From contig JALOAQ010000082.1 in the NCBI GenBank assembly GCA_023228725.1, positions 1 to 13,192 on the forward strand: a stretch of 13,192 bases of DNA. The letters are read 5' to 3'. The notes beneath the pieces are model-generated. The model ran no database searches, had not been told where the DNA came from, and saw only the letters and a list, made by a program, of their open reading frames with translations. Both the position numbers and the translations under genes were made by a program. Positions 1 to 6,641 of this stretch are shown here, in pieces (positions within the stretch are counted from its first letter, which is position 1; every line of letters begins with the position of its first letter). This stretch comes from Bacteroidales bacterium (GTDB lineage: Bacteria; Bacteroidota; Bacteroidia; Bacteroidales; ML635J-15).

Positions 1-545
1 TATTTGGAATATCAAGTACATCTAAACTAAACGTAGCACTTGCAACTTGGCAAGGCTCTCCTTGTGGATTATCAGTAATTATCGTAATTATAACTGTGTT
101 TCCATAATCTTCGCTACTAGGTGTATAAGTAAAATCAAATGGACTTGTTGTTGAAGACGCAATATCTAAATTACCATTTCCATTATGGGAAATTGTAACC
201 TCTGTTGCAGAACCACCAAAACTATTTCCGTCTAAAGTAAATGCTTGGTTTCCGCAAATTTCTCCAGTGTTTTCTGATAATGTTAAACTTGGTTCGTTTG
301 TGCAACCGCAAGATAAATTTATAGGATTTCCTATTGATGAACACCCAGTATTTATATCATTTACAGTTATAGTGTAGTTTCCATTAGCTAAAGGTCCAAA
401 ACTTGTTGATGCTTGGAATGTTCCATCAATGCTATATTCATAATTTGCTCCAGTTGGTGAAGTTACAGTAATAATACCTTGGTCAATACCTCCTGAACAG
501 TCTGTTATTGCAACAGGAATATCCGGTTTTGGATTTACAGTAATT
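1..545 (-). repeat. In-frame module repeat, copy 2 of 2 (partner at 736-1280)
   Basis: This stretch aligns with 736-1280 at a constant offset of 735 bp (245 codons) without breaking the reading frame. It encodes an Ig/PKD-like end, a SprB-like domain and a beta-sandwich-like segment. Similarity is very uneven. About 288-545 is nearly identical to 1023-1280, including 59 identical bases at 366-424 against 1101-1159, whereas 1-287 has diverged strongly and is recognisable mainly at protein level. The left edge of the window cuts this copy. Confidence 0.85.
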
Positions 546-2470
546 GTAAAATCATCAGTATTAGTACAAGAATGATTATCTGTAATAGTTACAGTATATG
601 TAGTTTCAGTATTAGGATTTACAGTAACATTTGCTGAAGTTTCTGAACTATGATTCCAAGCATAAGTTCCACTACCACTTGCAGTAAGCTGAGTGCTTTC
701 GCCTTCACAAATAGGAGAATTGCCTGATAAAATCACATTAGGTCTAGCATAAACACTTAAATTATAATTACTTATACTTGATGTACAAGGTGAACCTTCA
801 GGATTATCTGTTGTAACAGTAATTGTAACTGTATTTCCAATATCGCCTGTTGCGGGAGTATATTCTATTGTGAATGGGGAGCTTGTGAAATTAGTGTTAG
901 TTAAATTTCCATTTCCGTTGTGTGTAATAGTAACTTCTGTTGCAGACCCGCCAAAAGTATTTCCACTAAGACTTAAAGTTTCATATTCGCAAATTCCACC
1001 TGAACTAGCTGATAATGTTAGACTTGGTTCGTTTGCACAACCGCAAGATAAATTTATAGAACTTCCTGTTGATGAACACCCAGTATTTGTATCATTTACT
1101 GTTATAGTGTAGTTTCCATTAGCTAAAGGTCCAAAACTTGTTGATGCTTGGAATGTTCCGTCAATACTATATTCATAATTTGCTCCAGTTGGTGAAGTTA
1201 CCATAATAATACCTTGGTCAACTCCTCCTGAACAGTCTGTTGTTGCTACAGGAATATCCGGTTTAGGATTTACAGTAACGCTAACGCTTCCAACTGCTTG
1301 ACAAGCACTACCAGTAATAGTAACAGTATAAGTACCGGAAGCCAAGATATTTGCACCTGAAATACTAGGATTTTGCAAGTTAGAAGTAAATCCATTTGGT
1401 CCGCTCCAAGCCCAGCTAACAGCTTCTCCACCAATTTCGTTAAGTTGGATTGTTCCTCCCTCACAAATTGGAGAATTGCTTGTGGGATTAACATTTGGTG
1501 CTACTTTATATAAAGAATATGGTATGTTGGAAAAAGTATTCCAGTTAGAAACGATTGCTTTATACATTGGGCTTCCGCTTGCAGTACTACTACCTGTTAC
1601 AATATTCCACTGATTTGGTGATGTACCCCAGTTTGCAATACCGTTCCAAGAACCATCTGCTGAATTATCATAATAAATAGATAGATTTGCACTAGTTGAA
1701 CCGGAAGTTCTATTTATTTGATGATAAAAATTTGAATTAACTTCACAAATATCATTTGCTAATAGGTCAACATTGTAAGTCTCACTTGTAGGATTTACAT
1801 TTGCTAAACGAACTGTGTAAGTATTTGCATTTGTGTTATTAGGTTGAATTTCAACCGGTCTGTATCTATTTGTTCCAGACGAAGAACCTACAGGGAATAA
1901 ATAAACTCCAGTAGTGTTAGTTGTTCTTGACAAAAATCCACCATTTGTACTACTAACAAAACCTGTAGTTCTTGTAATTGAATTTGCTGCAGAATTTGTA
2001 ACAAAAAATTTATAATTAAGAGTACTTAATTCCAAGTTATTCAAACTTAAAACCCCAGTACAAGTTTGGTCAATACCTAAAGTTTTTACCCCACTTCCAT
2101 TTAGAGTTAAGTTGTGAAATGTAGTACTACTTGTACCGCTTAATAATTGGTTAGTACCTTCTAAAAACACCGTTCCTGTACCAGCGGTAAAAGTGTTATT
2201 GTTAATCCAATTGCCATAAATTTTGTAATATCCACTACCTTGGGCAGTTGCATTGTTTACAAAATTGTCGTTTACAATTAGTTCACTGATTCCTGAAGTA
2301 TTATCTACGTCAATAGTACCTGCATCGTTTTGTACTGCTCCATCAACGTAAACACTTACTCCTTTGGTAACTTGTATTACTGTTCCTTTGTTTACCAATA
2401 ATTGCGAAAAAGCAATATTATTTGTAAAGAAAACAATAATAAATAAAAATAAAATCATTTTTAGTTTCAT
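1..2470 (-). CDS. Large secreted repeat-containing surface protein, probable T9SS-type adhesin (C-terminus outside window)
   Basis: The frame starting with ATG at 2470 stays open for 823 codons to the left edge, so the 3' end is missing. Residues 1-23 are a signal peptide (hydrophobic core, then AFSQ). Residues 24 to about 320 are rich in N, T, S and G, with short beta-type segments as in Bacteroidota passenger domains. A PKD/Ig-like domain follows at about 326-404 (SPICEGG start, YTVTITG end), then a SprB-repeat-like domain at about 405-480 (YEYSIDG, NGNYTITVND, SCGC), then a beta-sandwich-like segment at about 480-575 (FGGSATEVTI, GNTVTITVTTDNP). All three types recur at about 577-650, 650-725 and 725-823. 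Cysteines are regularly spaced within the modules. Such proteins are usually exported by the type IX secretion system and used for adhesion or gliding. The C-terminal sorting domain that would confirm this lies outside the window. The exact role is unknown. I am confident of the frame and secretion, less so of domain names. Confidence 0.88.
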   Translation of the reverse strand, partial: MKLKMILFLFIIVFFTNNIAFSQLLVNKGTVIQVTKGVSVYVDGAVQNDAGTIDVDNTSGISELIVNDNFVNNATAQGSGYYKIYGNWINNNTFTAGTGTVFLEGTNQLLSGTSSTTFHNLTLNGSGVKTLGIDQTCTGVLSLNNLELSTLNYKFFVTNSAANSITRTTGFVSSTNGGFLSRTTNTTGVYLFPVGSSSGTNRYRPVEIQPNNTNANTYTVRLANVNPTSETYNVDLLANDICEVNSNFYHQINRTSGSTSANLSIYYDNSADGSWNGIANWGTSPNQWNIVTGSSTASGSPMYKAIVSNWNTFSNIPYSLYKVAPNVNPTSNSPICEGGTIQLNEIGGEAVSWAWSGPNGFTSNLQNPSISGANILASGTYTVTITGSACQAVGSVSVTVNPKPDIPVATTDCSGGVDQGIIMVTSPTGANYEYSIDGTFQASTSFGPLANGNYTITVNDTNTGCSSTGSSINLSCGCANEPSLTLSASSGGICEYETLSLSGNTFGGSATEVTITHNGNGNLTNTNFTSSPFTIEYTPATGDIGNTVTITVTTDNPEGSPCTSSISNYNLSVYARPNVILSGNSPICEGESTQLTASGSGTYAWNHSSETSANVTVNPNTETTYTVTITDNHSCTNTDDFTITVNPKPDIPVAITDCSGGIDQGIITVTSPTGANYEYSIDGTFQASTSFGPLANGNYTITVNDINTGCSSIGNPINLSCGCTNEPSLTLSENTGEICGNQAFTLDGNSFGGSATEVTISHNGNGNLDIASSTTSPFDFTYTPSSEDYGNTVIITIITDNPQGEPCQVASATFSLDVLDIPN
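736..1280 (-). repeat. In-frame module repeat, copy 1 of 2 (partner at 1-545)
   Basis: This is the N-terminal copy of the 735-bp periodic module in the surface protein. The part at 1023-1280 encodes the SprB-like domain (residues about 398-482) and is nearly identical to 288-545. The rest encodes the FGGSATEVTI-type segment, which is clearly homologous but diverged. The Ig/PKD-like domain upstream of this copy (residues 326-404) and the one between the copies (577-650) differ much more from each other, apart from the shared SPICEG motif. Confidence 0.85.
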
Positions 2471-2607
2471 GTCGTTTAGTTTTTAATTAATACTCAATTT
2501 TTTACATTTGTTAAACTTTATAAAAAAATTAACTTACTGTTTTTTTTCATATATTAAGTAATTTCATATTTCAAACATAATTATATCCTCATAAATACTT
2601 AATTTCA

Positions 2608-2615
2608 CAAATATA
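2608..2615 (-). promoter_or_regulatory. Candidate Bacteroidota -7 box for the surface protein gene
   Basis: Read on the minus strand this is TATATTTG, matching the Bacteroidota TAnnTTTG consensus. It lies about 140 bases before the ATG at 2470, so the 5' leader would be about 130 nt. I see no convincing TTTG at the expected -33 distance. In DNA this AT-rich, chance matches are likely. Confidence 0.3.
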
Positions 2616-2628
2616 AAACAAAATTTTT

Positions 2629-2652
2629 AAATTTAAAGAAAAATTTAAAGAA
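2629..2652. repeat. Perfect 12-bp tandem duplication
   Basis: AAATTTAAAGAA occurs twice head-to-tail at 2629-2640 and 2641-2652. It lies upstream of the surface protein's candidate -7 box, roughly where a -33 element would fall. It is probably a slippage product in AT-rich DNA. Confidence 0.75.
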
Positions 2653-2757
2653 AAATGTAAAAATAATTATTTAACTAGGTATTTTTAGCTTTATAACTAA
2701 AAAATGTAGTCTTTCATAAGAATTTTTTACTTATAAAGCAGAATTTTAAATTGAATT

Positions 2758-2800
2758 AAAGTTTTCTTTGTTCATTTTAATTAAGTTTGAAGAAAACTTT
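2758..2800 (-). terminator. Inverted repeat 3' of the DUF438 gene, possible transcript-end hairpin
   Basis: AAAGTTTTCTT at 2758-2768 is perfectly complementary to AAGAAAACTTT at 2790-2800. Two wobble pairs can extend it inward, leaving a loop of about 17 nt. It starts about 50 bases after the stop codon of the minus-strand DUF438 gene and is the strongest hairpin in the gap. The stem is A/T-rich and no clean U-run follows, so it may be a 3'-end stabiliser or chance rather than a classical intrinsic terminator. Confidence 0.35.
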
Positions 2801-2849
2801 GCATTTTAGGTTTTGTTTTTCTGCTTATGATTAAATAAGCGACATACAA

Positions 2850-4076
2850 TTACTTATAGGACAAAATCCTTTGTTCGCCTTCTAAGTTTCTGTAATAAGA
2901 CACATCGTGAGATACTTCAAGAGTACCAAGATATTCTCCATTTTCGCCACGCAAAGCAAAGTATTCTATATGAATAAATTTATCTCCCATTTGAATCCAA
3001 AATGGAGCTCGCTCTGCTTTTCCTGTTTTAAAATCTTCAATTATTTTATCTACTATATGTGCAGAACCTGGAGGGTGGCAAAGACGAACATCACGATTTA
3101 AAATTGCCCTATTTCTTTGAAAAACTCTCTCTTTTCCTTGAGAAAAATATTTTACTTTGTCATCTTTATCAACAAAAGTCATATCAATAGGTAAAGAATT
3201 TAGTAAGGCCAAAAGTTCTTCTATTTTAAAACTTCCTGAAGGTAAATTCACAAGCCCACCTGAAGAATTAATTTCGGTTAAAAAATCTTCTGTAGCCCAA
3301 TCTGGTTTCCAAGTTGTTGGTGGGTCGTAAAGGCAAAAACCAATTTCCTGAGTTTGTTTACTTATTTCATACCAATCTTCTTCTTTTAGTTTTTCTAAAG
3401 CCATTGGCAACAAAATCTCTTCATCTTTTTTAGTCATATCCACTACCCCATTAAGGCCCGGAAGCATAACAATATCCATAGCAGCAAGAAATTCCTCTGC
3501 CTCTAATTCGGAACTTTGTAAAATTTCAATTCCTCCTTTTAATTGTTCTCTAATTTCGTCATGCTTTCCCCACATAACTTTAGGCGGACCTGTAATATTG
3601 TATTTTTCTAAATATGGAAAAATTAAATATTCCTTACGCTGATATAATTTATCAACATCATATATACTATTAAATAATCCACGAAGTTTTAAAATAATTT
3701 TTTCGTCTATTATTTTTTTAAATTTTATTTCATCAAAAATTTCAAAAATTTGTGCTGAAACTTTTATTAATTCACGGTTTTCATGAATTATCACATCAAC
3801 AGGATGTCCTTCTGGTATATCTTTTACCGAAGATAAATCAATATGACCTGTTAAAACTGAAGCATGAATATCGCAAAGTTTTAAGACCTCTTCAACAGGC
3901 AAACCTTCTGCAATTAGCTCTTCTTCTACTTCTACAACCTCGCTATAAGGGACTTTACTTAGAGTTGAAGTCAATTCTTCTCTAACTTTTTCTTGATTTT
4001 CTCCTTCATGAAGTTTTAAAATCAATTCTTTTAGTTTCTTTTTTCTTTCTTGAGAATTATTAATCAATTCACTCAT
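2850..4076 (-). CDS. DUF438 - hemerythrin-like - PAS domain protein, probable redox/gas sensor
   Basis: This is a 408-residue cytoplasmic protein with no signal peptide or membrane segment. Residues about 10-80 match DUF438 (KLHEGENQEKVREEL, ELIAEGLPVEEVLKLCDIHA). Residues about 88-245 form a helical hemerythrin-like domain (H91, HEN at 98-100, RKEYLIFPYLEKY, MWGKHDEIR at 168-176, LLPMALEKL). Residues about 283-400 are a PAS domain with CHPP at 333-336 and GEYLGTLEVSHDV near the end. Proteins with this order are common in anaerobes and are thought to sense oxygen, NO or redox state, but no catalytic or DNA-binding domain is visible, so an output partner is needed. One oddity is that residues 144-149 read LYQRKE, where I recall a conserved histidine (HYxRKE) in relatives; loss of a metal ligand is possible. 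The gene diverges from nrfHA, suggesting a link to nitrite or NO. The ATG at 4076 gives the full DUF438 start. Confidence 0.9.
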   Translation of the reverse strand: MSELINNSQERKKKLKELILKLHEGENQEKVREELTSTLSKVPYSEVVEVEEELIAEGLPVEEVLKLCDIHASVLTGHIDLSSVKDIPEGHPVDVIIHENRELIKVSAQIFEIFDEIKFKKIIDEKIILKLRGLFNSIYDVDKLYQRKEYLIFPYLEKYNITGPPKVMWGKHDEIREQLKGGIEILQSSELEAEEFLAAMDIVMLPGLNGVVDMTKKDEEILLPMALEKLKEEDWYEISKQTQEIGFCLYDPPTTWKPDWATEDFLTEINSSGGLVNLPSGSFKIEELLALLNSLPIDMTFVDKDDKVKYFSQGKERVFQRNRAILNRDVRLCHPPGSAHIVDKIIEDFKTGKAERAPFWIQMGDKFIHIEYFALRGENGEYLGTLEVSHDVSYYRNLEGEQRILSYK

Positions 4077-4190
4077 AATATATTAAGTTTAAAATTATAC
4101 ATATTTAAAATTAGGGTAAAAATAATAAATTTTCTCTTAAAAAGAATGATTCTAAATTTAATTTTTGTCGTTTTGTAATAAAAATATTTT

Positions 4191-4198
4191 TAGTTTTG
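4191..4198 (+). promoter_or_regulatory. Candidate Bacteroidota -7 box for nrfHA
   Basis: TAGTTTTG matches TAnnTTTG. Possible -33 TTTG elements lie at 4164-4167 (spacing 23) and 4172-4175 (spacing 15). The first is at the edge of the reported spacing and the second is too short. If real, transcription would start only a base or so before the ATG at 4205, making the nrfH message almost leaderless. The divergent DUF438 gene has no TAnnTTTG match in this intergenic region. Confidence 0.4.
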
Positions 4199-4204
4199 CA
4201 TTGT

Positions 4205-4777
4205 ATGAAATTTATAAAAAAGATAATAGAGAGATTTTTGCCTCCAAAAAAATGGAAAGTACCGGTAATTATATTATTAGGAACATTTACAGGTGTTGCC
4301 TTGTATAATTTTTATGTATCTAGAGCTTGGTCTTATTTGTCTGATGATCCTGCAACTTGTATTAATTGTCATGTAATGACTACTGAGTATGCAACTTGGT
4401 CTCATTCTTCGCATAGAGAACGTGCTACTTGTAACGATTGTCATGTTCCGCATGATAATATTTTCAGACATTATTATTTTAAAGCAAGTGATGGTTTACG
4501 CCATTCTGCAATTTTTACAGCAAGGACTTACGACCAAAGCATAAGAATGCTTGCACCAGGGAATACTGTGGTTCAAGAAAATTGCATTCGTTGTCATGGA
4601 GAGCTTACCGAAATGGTAAAAGCAAATGTTAGTTATAAAGAAACTTTAGAAGGTAATGGAAAACGTTGTTGGGATTGTCATAGAGAAGTACCTCATGGAA
4701 GAGTAAAAAGTTTAACTTCTACTCCTTGGGTTGAGGTTCCGGCACCAAAATCCCCTGTTCCTGATTGGTTAAGATAA
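4205..4777 (+). CDS. nrfH: Cytochrome c nitrite reductase small subunit NrfH (NapC/NirT family, tetraheme)
   Basis: This 190-residue protein oxidises menaquinol in the cytoplasmic membrane and passes electrons to NrfA. A short basic N-terminus (KFIKKIIERF) precedes one transmembrane helix at about 18-37. Four c-type heme motifs follow: CINCH 52-56, CNDCH 76-80, CIRCH 127-131 and CWDCH 155-159. CINCHVM places Met58 where NrfH proteins have the unusual methionine ligand of heme 1. Length and heme count are normal for the family. The frame extends upstream to a TTG at 4196, adding only three residues. I chose the ATG at 4205 because the basic start plus membrane anchor begins there and TTG starts are uncommon. 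nrfA follows after 31 bp, so the two are probably co-transcribed. Confidence 0.95.
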   Translation: MKFIKKIIERFLPPKKWKVPVIILLGTFTGVALYNFYVSRAWSYLSDDPATCINCHVMTTEYATWSHSSHRERATCNDCHVPHDNIFRHYYFKASDGLRHSAIFTARTYDQSIRMLAPGNTVVQENCIRCHGELTEMVKANVSYKETLEGNGKRCWDCHREVPHGRVKSLTSTPWVEVPAPKSPVPDWLR

Positions 4778-4808
4778 TTTAAAATCAAATAAATAAAAAT
4801 TACAGATT

Positions 4809-6320
4809 ATGAAATTTAGTTTGAGAAATTTAATTGAAAAAAAGCCTTGGACGGGTTGGCTTCTTTTTCTTGGTACAACAGTAATAGTTTTTGTTCTGGG
4901 TATTTTAGCAGCTTCAATTATTCAAAGACGTGCAGAGGCTACTTTAATTAATATACCACTTTACGAACTTGATGAATTTGAGCCACGAAACGAAGTTTGG
5001 GGACAAGCATATCCACGTGAATATGAAGGTTATAAGCGTATGGCAGATACAAGTTTTAGTTCAAAATATAATGGCTCAGCAATGCGTGATGCTTTAGAAG
5101 AAGACCCACGTTTAGTTATTCTTTTTGGTGGTTACGCTTTTGCTAGAGATTATAATCAACCTCGCGGACATATTTATGCTATTACTGATATACATAATAC
5201 ATTACGTACCGGTAGTCCTGATGAGAATACAGCAGATATGCAAATGTCGAGTTGTTGGACTTGCAAAGGACCAGATGTTCCGCGTATGATTAATGAAATT
5301 GGTGCTGAAAAGTTTTATTCAAGTCCTTGGTCTGAAATGCTTTCAGAAGTAATTAATCCAATTGGTTGTGCTAATTGCCATAATCCTGAAAATATGACCT
5401 TGAAAGTAAAACAAACCCCTTTAATGGAAGCTTTCCAAAGACAAGGTCTAGATGTAAATGCTACAAGTGTAAACGAACGCCGTAGTTTAGTTTGTGCTCA
5501 ATGTCATGTCGAATATTATTTTAAACCTCAAGGTTCTTATGTTACTTTCCCTTGGGATATTGGATTTAGCGTTGAAGATATGGAAGAATATTATGATAAA
5601 ATTGAATTTTCAGACTGGACACACGCTTTAAGTAAAACTCCAATGATAAAAGCTCAACATCCTGATTATGAAATATATAAAACAGGAATCCATTATGCGC
5701 GTGGAGTTTCTTGTGCTGATTGCCATATGCCTTACACACGTGAGGGAGCAACAAAAGTTACTGACCATAAAATTCAAAGTCCTTTAAATAATATAGAAAA
5801 CTCTTGTATGCTTTGTCATCGCGAATCTAAAGAAGAGCTTATAGCAAATGTATATTCAAATCAAGATAAAGTTTATCAACAAAAAATTATTTTAGAAGAT
5901 TTATTAGTTAAAGCTCATATAGAAACTGCTTATGCAATTGAGCTTGGAGCTAATGAAGATCAATTAAAACCAATCCAAAAGAATATACGCTCCGCTCAAT
6001 GGAGATGGGATTTTACAGCTGCTTCGCATGGCGGAAGTTTTCACTCGCCTGTTGAAAGTTTAAGAATTATTTCTGACGGAATACAAAAAGCTTCTCAAGC
6101 AAGATTAGATATTGCAAGACTTTTAGCTGATTTAGGTTATAATAAAGCCGTGGAAATGCCTGACTTAAGCACAAAAGCAAAAGCTCAAGAATATTTAGGT
6201 TTAGATATGGACAAATTAAATCAGGATAAACAAAATTGGCTTGAAAAAGTACTTCCTATACATCTGAAAAAAGGTGAAGAAAGACAAAATAAACTGCCCG
6301 AGCCAAAACGCATACGTTAA
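4809..6320 (+). CDS. nrfA: Cytochrome c nitrite reductase catalytic subunit NrfA (ammonia-forming, pentaheme)
   Basis: NrfA reduces nitrite to ammonium with six electrons and can also reduce NO and hydroxylamine. The 503-residue protein starts with a hydrophobic segment at about 16-38, which acts as an export signal or uncleaved anchor. The active-site heme motif is CWTCK at 149-153 (lysine-ligated), followed by four CxxCH motifs: CANCH 187-191, CAQCH 229-233, CADCH 302-306 and CMLCH 333-337. By family alignment from memory, catalytic residues are Arg119 (PRGH), Tyr236 (CHVEYYF) and His284 (KAQHP). Glu235, Tyr236, Lys281 and Gln283 match the calcium site. SHGGSFH at 406-412 supplies likely distal heme histidines. 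All key residues are present, so the enzyme should be active. It forms the membrane complex with NrfH. No cytochrome c maturation genes follow. Confidence 0.97.
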   Translation: MKFSLRNLIEKKPWTGWLLFLGTTVIVFVLGILAASIIQRRAEATLINIPLYELDEFEPRNEVWGQAYPREYEGYKRMADTSFSSKYNGSAMRDALEEDPRLVILFGGYAFARDYNQPRGHIYAITDIHNTLRTGSPDENTADMQMSSCWTCKGPDVPRMINEIGAEKFYSSPWSEMLSEVINPIGCANCHNPENMTLKVKQTPLMEAFQRQGLDVNATSVNERRSLVCAQCHVEYYFKPQGSYVTFPWDIGFSVEDMEEYYDKIEFSDWTHALSKTPMIKAQHPDYEIYKTGIHYARGVSCADCHMPYTREGATKVTDHKIQSPLNNIENSCMLCHRESKEELIANVYSNQDKVYQQKIILEDLLVKAHIETAYAIELGANEDQLKPIQKNIRSAQWRWDFTAASHGGSFHSPVESLRIISDGIQKASQARLDIARLLADLGYNKAVEMPDLSTKAKAQEYLGLDMDKLNQDKQNWLEKVLPIHLKKGEERQNKLPEPKRIR

Positions 6321-6345
6321 AGAAGAATTGTTTTGTGCTTAAAAA

Positions 6346-6432
6346 TTTGGACATATATTTGGACATTAAAATAGTTAATTGACTTGTTTTCAGCTTATTA
6401 ACTTTTTTGTTTTTTGGACATAAACTGGACAA
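6346..6432 (+). repeat. Cluster of four TGGACA motifs (three exact TTTGGACAT)
   Basis: TTTGGACAT occurs exactly at 6346-6354, 6358-6366 and 6413-6421, and a shorter TGGACAAA starts at 6426. The first two are spaced 12 bp apart, as are the last two (TGGACA at 6415 and 6426 are 11 apart), so the cluster looks like two pairs about 55 bp apart. All four are on the same strand, just after nrfA and about 210 bp or more before the receptor gene. Their function is unknown; a protein-binding site or a recombination scar are both possible. Confidence 0.6.
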
Positions 6433-6609
6433 ATAAAAAAACGGGATTTCTTTTTTTTCTTACAAAAGATATTATATGTATTGGTGTTTTATATTATTTT
6501 ACCGCCATTTTAAAGTAATTTTGTTTATTTATTATTTAATTATATTCACAATCTTTGTTAAATAAATTTTAAAATTATAATACCATTTAATAAAAACAAA
6601 AACTTTCTA

Positions 6610-6617
6610 TATATTTG
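6610..6617 (+). promoter_or_regulatory. Candidate Bacteroidota -7 box for the TonB-dependent receptor operon
   Basis: TATATTTG matches TAnnTTTG and lies 24 bases before the ATG at 6642, predicting a short leader of about 18 nt. No clear TTTG lies at the -33 distance; the nearest, at 6554-6557, is too far. Confidence 0.38.
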
Positions 6618-6641
6618 TAAACTTTATTTTATTATAAATGT

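Larger units (their letters stand above)
2471..2849. other. Gene-free AT-rich intergenic region
   Basis: This 379-bp gap separates two minus-strand genes: the end of the DUF438 protein and the start of the surface protein. All frames are short and broken and I see no tRNA or other RNA gene. It holds a -7 box candidate, a 12-bp tandem repeat, an 11-bp inverted repeat and a weaker one (CTTTCATAAG at 2711-2720 against CTTATAAAG at 2730-2738, with one bulged base). A 6-bp hairpin, GCTTAT/ATAAGC at 2823-2840, is not followed by a T-run on either strand. Confidence 0.7.
6321..6641. other. Gene-free intergenic region between nrfA and the receptor operon
   Basis: This is 321 bp of AT-rich DNA without a credible coding frame. 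It carries a cluster of TGGACA motifs near its left end and a -7 box near its right end. An A-run/T-run pair around ACGGGATTTC (about 6433-6459) does not form a convincing G/C-rich terminator, so I cannot say where the nrfHA transcript ends. Confidence 0.65.

Noticed and set aside
870..1112. Plus-strand open frame of 80 codons
   Set aside because: It lies antisense to the repeat module; the open frame follows from the biased codons of the real gene on the other strand.
1270..1494. Minus-strand open frame of 74 codons inside the surface protein region
   Set aside because: It is in a different frame from the 823-codon reading frame that covers the same bases, has no domain, and is a by-product of the repetitive composition.
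2823..2840. GCTTAT/ATAAGC hairpin as terminator of the DUF438 gene
   Set aside because: The stem is only 6 bp and no T-run follows it on the minus-strand transcript.
2907..3985. Plus-strand open frames opposite the DUF438 gene (2907-3101 and 3752-3985)
   Set aside because: They are antisense to a well-supported gene, with no recognisable domain or start context.
4164..4180. TTGTCGTTTTGTAA-like sequence as a possible FNR/HcpR-type operator before nrfH
   Set aside because: It has at most one half-site and no palindrome, so I cannot support a regulator-binding site from sequence alone.
6321..6641. Possible decayed integrase or IS remnant suggested by the TGGACA repeats
   Set aside because: I find no coding remnant, terminal inverted repeats or target-site duplication, so only the repeat cluster itself is reported.
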